DNA of 64,000 nucleotides from Photobacterium swingsii (lineage in GTDB: Bacteria; Pseudomonadota; Gammaproteobacteria; Enterobacterales; Vibrionaceae), in the NCBI RefSeq assembly GCF_024346715.1, contig NZ_AP024852.1, positions 1,922,001-1,986,000 on the forward strand, written 5' to 3'. Both the position numbers and the translations under genes were made by a program. This document shows, one piece after another, positions 10,301 through 21,800 of the stretch. The notes below the pieces were generated by a model, which saw only the letters and a program-made list of their open reading frames with translations, did not search any database and was not told where the DNA came from. The stretch's first letter is position 1. Each line of letters opens with the position of its first letter.

Positions 10301-12861
10301 TAAGGAATAGAAGTGTAATAATCAAAGGTAGGATCAATTGGGAAATAAATAGACCAAATAGCGGCCTCTGTCGCGCCACCTAAGCTGTATAGTTGGGCGG
10401 TAGGTATCAAGGTAGCAATCGCTTTAGGTAATGCGACCGGAATCCAATCACCAGACATCATTACACATTTAATACTATCCAGCGTAGGTAGTGATTCGTC
10501 GGCTAAATATCGCGTTAACATTGTCATCTGCGCAGGTACAGAGTTCCAAACACTGACGTTATGTTCTCGAATTTGACGAGTCCATTCTGCTGGGTTTTGA
10601 ATATCTTTCTCGCAAGGTAACACCAATGTAGCACCACAAGCCAAGGTCCCAAAGATGTCATAAACAGAGAGATCAAAACTTAATTTAGCCAAGCCAAACA
10701 CCACATCGCTTGCTGTAATGTCAAAGCGACGATTGATATCGACCACTGTATTCACAGCCGCTTGATGGCTTACCATGACACCTTTGGGATTTCCTGTACT
10801 ACCAGAGGTATAAATAATGTAAGCCAGTCGTTCAGATGACTGAGTTAGCTCTGCGCTGCCAATGTTATTAACACGACCTTGTAGCGCTTGAGCATTACAA
10901 ATATCTACGGCCTCAAACCCATCGTCAGCTAGCTGTTGGGCAAGTTCATTTGAGCGCGTCAACACCAACTCTACATCGGCATCAAACAGAATTTGCTTCA
11001 TACGAGAAACCGGCTGACTAACGTCAAGCGGTAAATACACCCCATCAGCTAATAACGTTGCTAATGTTGAAACAACTTGTTCAACACTTTTATCAATCGC
11101 AATCGCAATACGAGCTCCCTTAGGTAACTTGCTCGCAAGTGACTTTGCGCGAACAATCAGCTCATCGTATGTCAGTGTTTGTTCGGGCGTAATCAGCGCT
11201 GTCGCATATGGCGTTAACACTGCTTGCTCTAACACCAGTTGATGCAACATAGATTCAGCAACAGGTTTAACCGTATTGTTTACCTGTTCACGAACCTGTT
11301 GTTGTTTATTAGGTAAAGCAAGACAAGTGGCTTGATCCCATTGCTGAAGTCCACCAGCAATGACTTGTTCAATCGCACCTTCAAAACATGTAAACATTGA
11401 CTCGATCATTGAGTCAGGGAATACGCCGTCAAGTACATCCCAATTGATGCACAAACAGCGGTCTCGATTCATAAGTTGGCAATCAATCCAAACTTGAGGC
11501 GTTTGACTAATACCATATGCAACCTCCATCCCCATCTCATACTGAGATTTGGTCTCTGAAACTTGCTCTCTATTACTACCGACTAATGCACTCGTGAAGA
11601 CTATTGGCATGCGAGCATAATCAGCACCACGTTGTCGGGCTATTTCACGCATAACCTCAACGCCACTAAACGCTTTATACTCTAAGTCTTGCCACAATTG
11701 ATTCTGCTGCTCTTTCACTTGTGCTAATAAGGTTCGCGACTCCGTAAGATTCACTTCCAGCAAGTTAACACTCGTGAAATCCCCCACCATATTGAGTAAA
11801 TCTGGATGGATCGGCTCACGATTCATTACCGTCATGTTCAAGCAAAAATGTTTTGATTTAGACCACTTAGCTAACACTTCACTAAAGAGCGTCAGTAATA
11901 GCGATGAAGGACTAACCCCTTGATGATTACATTGACTTTCGAGTTCTGCCCATTGCTCTGGCGCTAATTGCATTTCATGGCGAGTGAAATGCGGTTTTTC
12001 TTTTTTAGCTACCGACGTCAAAACATCATTAATATCAGCGAGAAGTGGTAACTCAGGTGCCATTGGCAAATGAGACACCCGCTCTTGCCAGTATTGTCTC
12101 GCTTGCGCATATTTGTCTGTCAGCTTCTGTCGCTTTTCAAACTCCATGACATCTTTGAACGATAAGCTAAGAGGCGCTAGCACCAATTCAGACTCATGAT
12201 AAAAATGAATCAACTCAGACAAGATCACCTGAATACTCATAAAGTCTGCAATCAATAGGTCAATACTAAAATGCAGGTATGATTTAGCTTCCGACTCGCT
12301 TACTTTCAAGTCAAACAGAGGCCATGCTTCAGTGTCATAAACGCGATGGGACATGTTGGCCCGATACGTTAACCTCGTATCAGTTTGCAAATCACATTCA
12401 ATTTTATACTCAGGTACTTGTGACAATATTTGCTGAGTACCATTAGAAAAGACTACAGCTCGCAACATCTCATGACGTTCAATGAGCTTATTCCAAGCTT
12501 GGTTTAGCTTCTCAACATCAAGATGTGCAAATTCGAGCTCAAAGTAACCGTGGCAGCCTGTGCCACCGAACTCAAACACATTTTGCCGTCCAATAAGATA
12601 AGCGGCCTGTACATCATTTACCGGAAAAACCTCATGTTTATCTTTTGTACTAGGACAAAGAACAGCGCCCAATTCACGCTCTTTTAGTATTGTTATTAAT
12701 TCACTTTTTACTGCTTTCAGTTGCTCAACAACCTCTTTGGTCATCACGCCTTGAGGAGCTCTGAACTTCAAGGCTTCAGCTTCAAGCCAAAACTCGGCTT
12801 TCTTTGCTTCTAAATGTTGCAGTAACGCTAATGGTGACATTAATGTTGTTCCTTTTGTCAT
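7351..12861 (-). CDS. Terminal NRPS: docking-Cy-A(MT)-PCP-TE (PchF-like)
   Basis: This 1836-aa NRPS closely follows PchF. Residues about 8-60 look like a TubC-type N-terminal docking domain. A heterocyclization domain follows, with the DLLIAD form of D-x4-D near residue 200. The adenylation domain has YTSGSTGNPKG near 683 and FDLSVYDIFG; the D-L-Y-N pocket residues I read by eye match the cysteine code. A methyltransferase is inserted in the A domain, with an intact SAM motif (ILEIGAGVGG, near 1193). The PCP (GGDSL near 1466) and a thioesterase follow. The TE nucleophile elbow reads GFCMGG, with Cys1611 where serine is usual; a histidine in GDHFTC near 1809 fits the catalytic role. The start ATG overlaps the upstream stop (ATGA). 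Predicted role: add, cyclize and N-methylate the last cysteine, then release the product. Confidence 0.9.
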   Translation of the reverse strand: MTKGTTLMSPLALLQHLEAKKAEFWLEAEALKFRAPQGVMTKEVVEQLKAVKSELITILKERELGAVLCPSTKDKHEVFPVNDVQAAYLIGRQNVFEFGGTGCHGYFELEFAHLDVEKLNQAWNKLIERHEMLRAVVFSNGTQQILSQVPEYKIECDLQTDTRLTYRANMSHRVYDTEAWPLFDLKVSESEAKSYLHFSIDLLIADFMSIQVILSELIHFYHESELVLAPLSLSFKDVMEFEKRQKLTDKYAQARQYWQERVSHLPMAPELPLLADINDVLTSVAKKEKPHFTRHEMQLAPEQWAELESQCNHQGVSPSSLLLTLFSEVLAKWSKSKHFCLNMTVMNREPIHPDLLNMVGDFTSVNLLEVNLTESRTLLAQVKEQQNQLWQDLEYKAFSGVEVMREIARQRGADYARMPIVFTSALVGSNREQVSETKSQYEMGMEVAYGISQTPQVWIDCQLMNRDRCLCINWDVLDGVFPDSMIESMFTCFEGAIEQVIAGGLQQWDQATCLALPNKQQQVREQVNNTVKPVAESMLHQLVLEQAVLTPYATALITPEQTLTYDELIVRAKSLASKLPKGARIAIAIDKSVEQVVSTLATLLADGVYLPLDVSQPVSRMKQILFDADVELVLTRSNELAQQLADDGFEAVDICNAQALQGRVNNIGSAELTQSSERLAYIIYTSGSTGNPKGVMVSHQAAVNTVVDINRRFDITASDVVFGLAKLSFDLSVYDIFGTLACGATLVLPCEKDIQNPAEWTRQIREHNVSVWNSVPAQMTMLTRYLADESLPTLDSIKCVMMSGDWIPVALPKAIATLIPTAQLYSLGGATEAAIWSIYFPIDPTFDYYTSIPYGTPLSNQMFAVLDDKGMACPDWVAGELCIGGNGVALGYWQDDEKTAAHFFQDAATGTPWYRTGDRGYYRDDGVIVFVGRDDNQVKVRGYRVELGEIESALERQSSVSQAVVLARGDKHNYHLQAYVEPAIYQNDAKTTLFSHQFAETETELTLTAESIRQTMPEKSVTDFVYYLDRVALLHMVQALQSSGGLLDGQQKTIDDMIVDGHYAPRHKQLLSRWLKALIENQLARHDGETYALLQQVSEDDISLCWKGCYEALECLDGDKGLVNYLERSSQCLPELLQDKADPLDLLFPDGKLDVATSTYQNNLISKMMNKMLITAALSKVKHLAERDQPIHILEIGAGVGGTSNELIPALAAHNVEYTFTDVSSFFLNEAKLRYQGYDFVDYRLYDFNQPALEQGFDCGQYDLVVSSNVLHNAVVARGGLNHLRELMKPGAWLLVIEATRDNYQLMTSMEFKHGLTAHNDERLALNSPFMPQERWLNAMSDVGAEQLFAFPNNQEALYQLGQSFMLAQFNGQKHECDKTEILEHLSQDLPSYMVPAQLAVLDRFPLTNNGKIDRKALPEIIGHQETLQKEVSEDLDQLETLLLSSCRDVIGNPNMGPNDDFFSAGGDSLLITQWVSRIRQELGEESVPWEGTLRQVLQTPTIKELAIFLRKQTPIQQHSNAIEDSSTALQCIKEGDGAPIIILHDGSGTVMPCLALVEHLTGPVYGISVQDRQQYLTIPSEHLIVELAEQYKALLEDNFDLSKCHLFGFCMGGLIAFELARQAMECGSPLASLTIASSYQIPYKVNDPMMTDVALAKELNVPNPWSDIDLLQLEQTYLALLATKPNQINIEDVVAKAKQLGFDKLSLNYASYAKANEAQRIAYFQTVLDIQSNQQKIKVGDISQLYPVFHHSLQAVTHYEPSFYSGDFTFACQQDETYLLPTLKADMHDFWQQYSIGDINVISLEGDHFTCMQSSQVLPLAKHLNTVAMQGGKHE

Positions 12862-15800
12862 AAGGTTCCTTCCTCAAAATCAACCTCGTTGCTCTCTTTT
12901 TCTGAGGTTTCAAGAGCAAGTGCAATACATGAAATAGTTTGTAAATTAAACACAGCGTGAAGTGGCAAAGTAATACCGTGCTGTTGTTGGAGTATGCTGG
13001 CTAGCTGAATCGCAACAAATGAATCTCCGCCTAAGGCAAAGAAGTTATCACTCGCGCTAATTGGCGTATTAATACCAAGAACTTGTTGCATTGCTTGAGT
13101 CAGAACAATCTCTTCATCTGTACTTGGTGCAACAAACTCACTCTCATTAGAAATTGAAAGTTCCAAGGTTTTTAATACATTTCGATCTACTTTACCGTTA
13201 GCTGTGAGTGGCCATTCTTGAAGTACGGCGTAGCCATCAGGCATAGAGTAACTTGGTAAATAATTTAATAATTGCTGCTGAATAATCGACAGTTCGACTG
13301 CCATATTCGACAACAAATAAGCATGAATCTTAGGACGAAAATCATGATGCTCAATCAATACAATCGCATCTTTCACTTCAGCGCATGACTTAAGCGCTTT
13401 AACTATTTCACCTAATTCAATACGCAGCCCTGCCACTTTAACCTGGTGGTCACGACGCCCGAGGAACTCTATGGTTCCATCAGGCCAGTAGCGCCCCATA
13501 TCACCGGTTCGATACCAACGTTGCGATTGATATTCACAGAACTGCTGCTGAGTTAATTCCTCATTACCAATGTAACCTTGGGCGACACCATCTCCCCCAA
13601 TCCATAGCTCACCGGCAACCCAATCAGGGCAGTCATCACCAATATCACTTGCAACTCTAAAACTTTGATTTGGTAAAGGCTTACCATAAGGAATTGAACA
13701 CCATTGCTTTTCAACTTGCTGAACAACGCAATAGTTCGACCAAATTGCAGCTTCAGTCGCGCCTCCCATCGCCACGAATTTGGCAAGGCAACTATTGCGA
13801 CGTAAGCGTTCAGGTAATTCCAGATTGATCCAATCACCTGACAACATAACGCAGCGCAACGAGGTCAATAGCTGACGTTCAGCCTGTGACTCATTCCCCA
13901 TCAAAAGCATTTCTAACAATGCTGGTACGGTATTCCACAAGGTAATTTGATGCTGCTGAACCAACTCTAACCAAACGCTAACGTCTCTGGTTTGTTCATC
14001 GTTGATAAGCACCAATTTCCCGCCAACAGACAGCAAGCCAAAAATGTCATATACCGATAAATCGAAGTACAAGGCTGATAACGCTAAGACACTGTCATCT
14101 GCAGTTACATTATGCTGGCGATTGATCGCTTCAATGGTATTCATGGCCGCGCCATGAGTGATCGCAACCCCTTTCGGTGTTCCTGTACTGCCTGAGGTGA
14201 AAATCACATAAGCCAACTCATCAAGCGCGCTCTGAAACGGCTCAACCAAAGCTTCTTCGGAAGCCTGCAAGCTTTCAACATTGATCCCTTGGCCACTATT
14301 CTCAAACAACTCATTACGGTCACAAATCACGAACTTGATGCATGCTTGCGCCAATACAGACTCAACCCGAGTTTGTGGCCAATCAGTTGCTAATGGTACA
14401 TAAGCCGCTCCAATCCACTGAATTGCAAGGACAGAAGCAATTTGCTCAATAGAGCGCGGCAACATGACACCAACGCAATCACCTTTAGCAATTCCATGTT
14501 TTTGCAACTGGTACGCTGCCTGACTCACTTTTGTATGCAGATCTCGATACTTATAGCTCTGACCATTAGCGACAATCGCCGTCGCCTCAGGTGTTGCTTG
14601 CATTTTTTCATACACACTAATGTGCATTGCTCGCAGAGGCACCACGTCTTGAGTGTTATTAACAAGAGTGCGAACTTCTCGCTGCGATGCAGGTAACGCT
14701 ATTGGCGATGGCTGTAACCAATCACAGTCAGCAAGTTGTTCCAATAATTGGCAATATGCATTAAACATTGCATCAATTACGCCGTCAGGGAACAACGCCT
14801 CGACAACATCCCAGTTAAAGTGTAATTCTCCATCTTGCTCAAATACTTGATGGTCAATCCAAACTTGAGGTGTTTGAGATACGCCCCATACAGATCGGGT
14901 AATGCCTAACTCAGAAGACTCATCAAGGCTAGTGTCTGCACCTAGTGCACTAGTGAACACCACAGGCATACTCAAATCAGTAACTTCTTTTAACTTGGCT
15001 AACTCACGCATCACCCAAACAGCAGAAACATCGGCGTATTCCAAGTCTTGCCATAACTGCTGTTGCAAACGCTCAGCACTTTGCAACCAACTTTCACCTG
15101 CAATTTGATTGGTCTCGAGTAACAAGAGTGAGGTGAAATCCCCCATAATGTGCTGAATATTGTCATGGACAGGCTTGCGATCAAACAAAGTAACATTGAT
15201 ACAATGCGATGATGATTCGGACCATTTCGCCAATACTTGCGCATAACAGTTAAGCAGCAAACAAGACGGCGTGATCGCACACTCTCGTGCTTTCTCTGTT
15301 AAACGGCTCCATAATTCTTTAGACAAGCAGGATTGGCGTCGAACGAAGCGTGGTTTCTCTAATTGATTTGGCTCCATCCTTAACGGCAGACGCGGAGCCT
15401 CCGGTAAACTAGGCAGTCTGCTTAACCAATAATTCTTCGCTAATGTTTGGGGTTCATGCTCTTCTTGCAGGTAAACTTGCTGTTGATAATCACGGAACGT
15501 AATCCCCAACTCTGGCAAGTCGGCTTCCAAATCACGATATAAAATTCCAAGCTCAGCAAAGAAAATCCGCATGCTAAGACCATCAAGAATGACATTGTCT
15601 AAGCCGATACATAGCCGTTTTTTCCCACAATCAGACTCAATAAATGTAAGGTGGAATAGCGGCCATACCTGAGGATTTAACACTCGATGAGATAGCACCT
15701 CACGTTGATGAGTAACAACTTCTTCCCACTGTTCTTCAGTACAAGAGACAATATCCAGCGGACAGTAAAGTGCTGACGGAATACAAGCTTGTTGCCCTTT

Positions 15801-18800
15801 GTCATCAAACACAATACGAAGGGTGTCATGACGCTCAATTAAACACATAAGCGCTTGCTCTAGACGCGTCACATCAAAGCCATCAGCTTCAAATTCAGAA
15901 TAGAAATGTGTGCCAACACCGCCCATCACAAAGCCTTCGTTTCGTCCCATAATGTAGGCTTGTTGAACGTCTGTCAGCGCAAAAGGCTCATAACGTTCAT
16001 TCTCGTTATGCACTAACGCGATTTGTGATGAAATTTCACCTGCATCAAATTCTAAATGGCGAGCAAAGTCACTCAACACTGGACGCGAAAAGACATCGGA
16101 TAACTTCACACTATTAAAGCCAACCTCGCCTAATGCCGCCGTAATTCTTGTTGCATGAAGACTATCGCCTCCTAACAGGAAGAAATTATCTGCACGTGAT
16201 GGTGTTACACCAAGTACTTGCGCCCAAACCTCTGCAACGCACTTTTCATTGTCGGTTACGCAATCTTGTTTATCTTCACGAGTAACCATAGAAACATTGG
16301 CAGCCGATAAGCGCAGCTGAGCACGGTCAATTTTGCCATTGTTTGTTAAAGGCATTGATGAACACACGACAATGTGTTGAGGCAACATATAATTGGGTAG
16401 CTGTAATGCTAACCAATCAGCCAGTTGAGAGCTATCAGACACAGCAAGGGTTTCAGCCTGACGCCCCGTCATCACTAATAAGTTCGCTTTATTTACTGCA
16501 GGTAAGACGTTCAAGCTAAGTGATGAAGATTGTAAACTAGTTTGCCATTGTTGGGCATCAAGTAGAGGTGAAGACTCCCCTCGGCGACAGTCTTGATAAG
16601 GGCTTTGGTCTACGCTTCTCATTAACGCTTCAGGCTGCATTAATGTCACCGTTAATAATGCAAGAGGGCTAAGCGCTTGCGTCTCTATCGCAACAAAATG
16701 ACCACTTGGTGCGATAAGTGAAGACATTAGGTTAATCCCTTCATTCACATCATTAAAACGATGGAGTGCATTGTTACTGATCACCAAATCAGCGTGATGA
16801 CTTTCAACGTCGCTTAATGCACAAGTAAAAGCATGCTCTCCGTAACCCGCCAATCGGAATGTCGCTTGATCAAGAACCGACTTAGCTTGCTCAACTACGC
16901 AATAACTTATCTGGCTAGCGTCACATTGATTCAATATCTGTGATGCTAAAAGACCCGTTCTACCATTGAGTTCGACAACGTTTACAGCTCGACCCAATTG
17001 CTTAGAAAGCAAGACTATTGTTTCAACAATATATTGTTCCGTTGCTGAAAAATCAGGGTGGATTAACGCTAGCGCTTCAGGTGTCAACACAGGATCATCA
17101 ATAAGCGTAAGTTCACTAACCTCGCCCTGCATCAAGCCAACATACCAATCAACCCGATTTTCTAATGCCGATAAGATTGAGGCATGAGCAGGCATATTCG
17201 CGACTGTCTCTTGGTAGGCAGCCATTGGACTAACCACTTCTTGCTCTTGACGCCAATGCCCCTGCTCAGCTGACCATTGCTTTGTTTCAACGAGAGCGTG
17301 CAACCAGCTTTCAAATACAGCTTGAAAACGAGGTGTAATATGCAAACTACATAGCCACTCATCCAGCGTCAGTGACGCATCCGGTTTAACATTATTTGCT
17401 ATCATCATCTTATCGAGCACCAAACGCATAACATGCGTTGCCATTGCTTGCTCAATAGCGGTGTGATCGACAGTTTCTTGTGGTGTGGGTTGCGATATCT
17501 TTGTATCAAGCAGCATCATATCAGCTTCATACTCTGTTTGAAGAGCACTCACCTCACCTTGCTGTCTAGAAACAAAAAGTTGGATATGTTTCTGTGGTTT
17601 ATCTAGCAATAGCGCTATCGCTTTTTGCACCCCAGAAAATTGCTCTGCCGCATGCTCAACGTCCCCAAGTTCAATCCTAAAGCCATTAAGTTTGACCTGA
17701 TTATCTCGTCGCCCAATAAACTCAACGATCCCGTTAGACCAAAAACGCCCCATATCACCAGTTCGGTAATACTGTTGCCCATCATGGTAAATAAATTGTG
17801 CTGCTTTTCTTTCAGGATCAGCAAAGTACCCCTCTGCAACCCCCTTACCACCAATCCAGAGCTCACCAATCACCCAATCAGGACAATCTCGGCCCAAGGC
17901 ATCCATCACTCGGTAACTTTGATTACTCAATGAATAACCGTATGGAATGCTTGTCCAATCCGCCTCTACGTAGTTGACATCAAAAGCGTTGGACCAAATC
18001 GCAGCTTCTGTTGCCCCACCTAATGCCGTCAATTGAATTGATGGATTTAAAGCATTTAATCTTGGTTGTAAATCCAAACCAACCCAGTCGCCTGACAACA
18101 GAACATTTGTCATCGAGCTTGGTAATTGACGAGTGTCATTTTCAGCAGCAATTAACAACATTTCGAACAGTGCAGGCACACTATTCCATACCGTAATTTG
18201 ATATTCATGAATCAATGAAATCCACGCTTTTGCTTCTTTCCGTTCTGACTGTTGAGGAACAACAACGCAGCCCCCCACAGAAAGTGGCCCGAAAATATCA
18301 AAGACAGACAAATCAAAGTTCAGTGCCGATAAAGCAAATGTTCGACAATCACTAGCCAACTGATAACGCTGGTTAATATCATCAATGGTATTGGCCGCTG
18401 CTTGATGGGTAGTAATAACACCTTTAGGAATACCGGTAGAGCCAGAGGTATAAATAATATAAGCAACATTGTGTGGTAATACCGGAGCAATCTGTGTTGC
18501 TATGATGTGCTCTTGCCCACGCTCATCAATATCGAGTAATGACCAACCAGCCATTACCTCTTGGTTGGCAATCGCCTCCACTGCATCCTGATTTATTACA
18601 ACGATTTTAATTGCTGCTTGCTCAATAATTTGATTCAACCGAGCTACTGGTTGCTCAATATCAAGCGGTACATAACTAGCGCCCAATAAGTGTATTGCCA
18701 ACACCGCAACAACTTGTGATGCTCCCTTTGGCAATAGAATCGCGACACGATCCCCAGCAAATACACCTTGTTGCTGTAAGCGATAGGCAAGTTCACCAGC

Positions 18801-21800
18801 ATTATCTGACAACTGGCGATAAGACATCGACGCTTTATCTTCAATAACCGCAATCGCATCTGGTTGCGCCTCTGCCAAGTCAAAGAATCGTTGATGGAGA
18901 GTGCGCGGGGTGTACGAAATCACTTCACTGCTGTTTTGCGAAGTACGATCTTTTAGCTCTTCTTCGGTTAAAAACGCGGGCACCGTTTGTTTCAGCATGT
19001 CAGGTCGCAGCGATATTTCAGTGATTAGCCTTCCCATGCTAGCGAACATCTGATCGACCATATTGGCTGGGAATAAATCATCGACTGTATCCCAACTTAT
19101 AATCAACTCCCCTTTTCGCTCCATCACCTGACAGTCAATCCAAACCTGAGGCGTCTGAGAGACGACATAATTCATCTCACCCAGACAACTATCACCAAGA
19201 AAGTCATTACCTAGGTTACTAGTGAAAACTATCGGCATAGCAACTTGTGAGCCTTTCTGCTTGGAGAGCTCTCTTAACAAGCGAATTGCATCGAAGTCAC
19301 TATGATCAAGATTCGCCATAAATTGGCGATTCAATGCACTTGCATTATCTAAGATGTTAGATGCTTCACCGTCACGACAGGCCAATAACATCAGCGTAGT
19401 AAAATCAGCAACAACATCCGACACATCCAAGGCGGCATGACGTCGATTGAAAATCGTAAGATTTAAACAAAAATCTTTATTATCACTCCAGCCTCTTAAG
19501 GTCTCCGCATAACAACTCGCCAACATCATTGATGGTGTAATGCGGTGTTGACGGCATACTTGCTGTAATGCTCGCCATTTATCAGCAACTAAACACCACT
19601 CACGGTGAACAAACACAGGTTGTTTGATTTCTTCGGGTCGTTTTGCCAACGGTAATTGCGGCGCCGAAGGCAAGTCAGGCAGTTGTTCTAGCCAATATTG
19701 ACGATCTGCCTCTAGCTGTGCTTGCTCACGTATTGCTGATAAATATTGAGGAAAATGCAGTGTTGGTTGCGCAAGTTGCTCGCAATTTTCATCAAGATAA
19801 AATTGCGCTAGATCATCAAGCAGGATTTGAATGCTTAATGCATCAGCAACCACCATATCAATATTGAAGTGAAGACGACTACCTAACGGACTATGGCTCA
19901 AATTAATTGCCAAGCCAGATTCATTTTCTAAATCCAGAATCTGCGCTTCTAAATTACGCCTTAGCTCTGCCTGTTTACTTGTTGCCAATTCACGATCAAG
20001 GGTTCTCCAATCATACTCATGGATTTGCGCTGAAGTATGCGCTGTAATATAGCCAAGCCCATCGCTATTCATGCGCATTCGTAACATGCTGTGACGGATG
20101 TATAGACGCTCAAGCGCTACACGAAGTTTGTCACTATTAATCCACTCACTATCAAGCTCTAAGTAGACCTGGCATGCAACACCACCAAGAATTTGTGCGC
20201 TCTTCCTACCTTGCCAATACGCTTGCTGAACACTAGTCAACGCGAAAGGCTGAGTTAATACTGTTTCAGTATCTTGTACTTTTTTAGCATCTAGATGTTT
20301 TTCAGCAACTTGGTTACAACTTACTGATGATTGCCACAATGCAGCCCAAGCCGCTAAAGTTGGCGCTTCATACATCCGAGCAAGTTCAAATATAACACCG
20401 TGCTTTTTCGCTTCATCAACAAGATCCATCATCTGTAATGAATCCAAGCCTAGGTTAATCAAGTCATCGTCCAGACCGATGTCTCCTGGCTCGATAAATA
20501 GCACATCGCTCAGCCATTCAGTTAAGAATGTTTGATGATCAGTGATTACTTTCGTGGGTAAACTGGCTTCCTCTATATTACTTTTGGTATCAGTGCCTTG
20601 CTGTTCAATCCAATATTTTTCCCGTTTAAATGGGTATAACGGTAAAGCCAATAAAATTTCGGTTGGATAAGCCACTTTCTCACTAAATTGCGACCAATCG
20701 CAATCAGCCCCATTGCACCACAGTTCCAGCTCAGGTGGTAATGCTGACGTAGCAAGAAAATGACCTTCAGCAATTTGGGCCAGTTTACAAAGCAAGTCTT
20801 CAATATCAGTAAATTGAACACATTGTCTGATTGGTAAGTGGTGTTCACGTTTACCTCGCCAAGCATGAAGGAGTTCAACAGCATTGCGACGATGTGACTG
20901 TATTGTCTGAATCCAAGCATTTGCCAATTGGCTAAGACTATCAATATGACTTGCCGTCAACGGGAGGTATCCAACGTGTGGCAGTGTTTGCTCAGATGCA
21001 TCCATAACGCTTTGATGATGACGAATGATCAGGTGAGCTAAAGTCCCAGTAAAACTAAAGGAACTAACCCCCATTCGCCCTAACTGGGCGGGACGAGCGC
21101 CACGATTAAAGATATAACGATCAACCCAAGGTGATAGCTCAATATTAAACGACTTAAACGTTGGATGAGGGAAAACAGTTTGCGCTCGCATTTGGGCAAT
21201 AGCTCGAATCACTCCTGCTACACCTGCTGCAGATTCAAGGTGACCAAACTGAGCTTTACCGGCAGTCAAATGCAGCGGTTGACTGCGTGTCTGATAAACA
21301 CCGTCAATAGCACTAAGCTCAATAGGATCGCCCAACGCTGTACCTGTGCCATGCATTTCAATTGCATCAATATCAGCCTCTGCTCTTCCACTACGTTCTA
21401 ATACTTCTTTCAATAGTTTTTGCTGCGCAACAGGGTTAGGTGCCGTCAAGCTGCTACTTTCACCATCTTGCGCAACACCTGTCGCCTCAATAACAGCTAA
21501 AATAGGATCCCCGTCGCGCATCGCTGCGTCATAATCTTTTAGCAGCAGCAACCCCAAACCTTCAGCACGCGCATAACCATCAGCATCATCACTAAAAGTG
21601 GCACATCGCCCTTTAGGAGAAAGCATCCCAGCCTTTTGTAAGGCTTGCTCTATTTGAGATGAAAGAAGTAGGTTTACCCCACCGGCAATTGCAGATTCAC
21701 AGCGTTTTGATTGAATATGTTGAACAGCCATATCAATAGCAACGAGAGATGACGAACAAGCGGTATCTAACGTAATAGCCGGGCCACTCGTACCGTAATA

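Noticed and set aside
20573..20944. A 123-codon minus-strand frame within the megasynthase
   Set aside because: It overlaps conserved PKS linker and carrier coding in another frame; no independent evidence.
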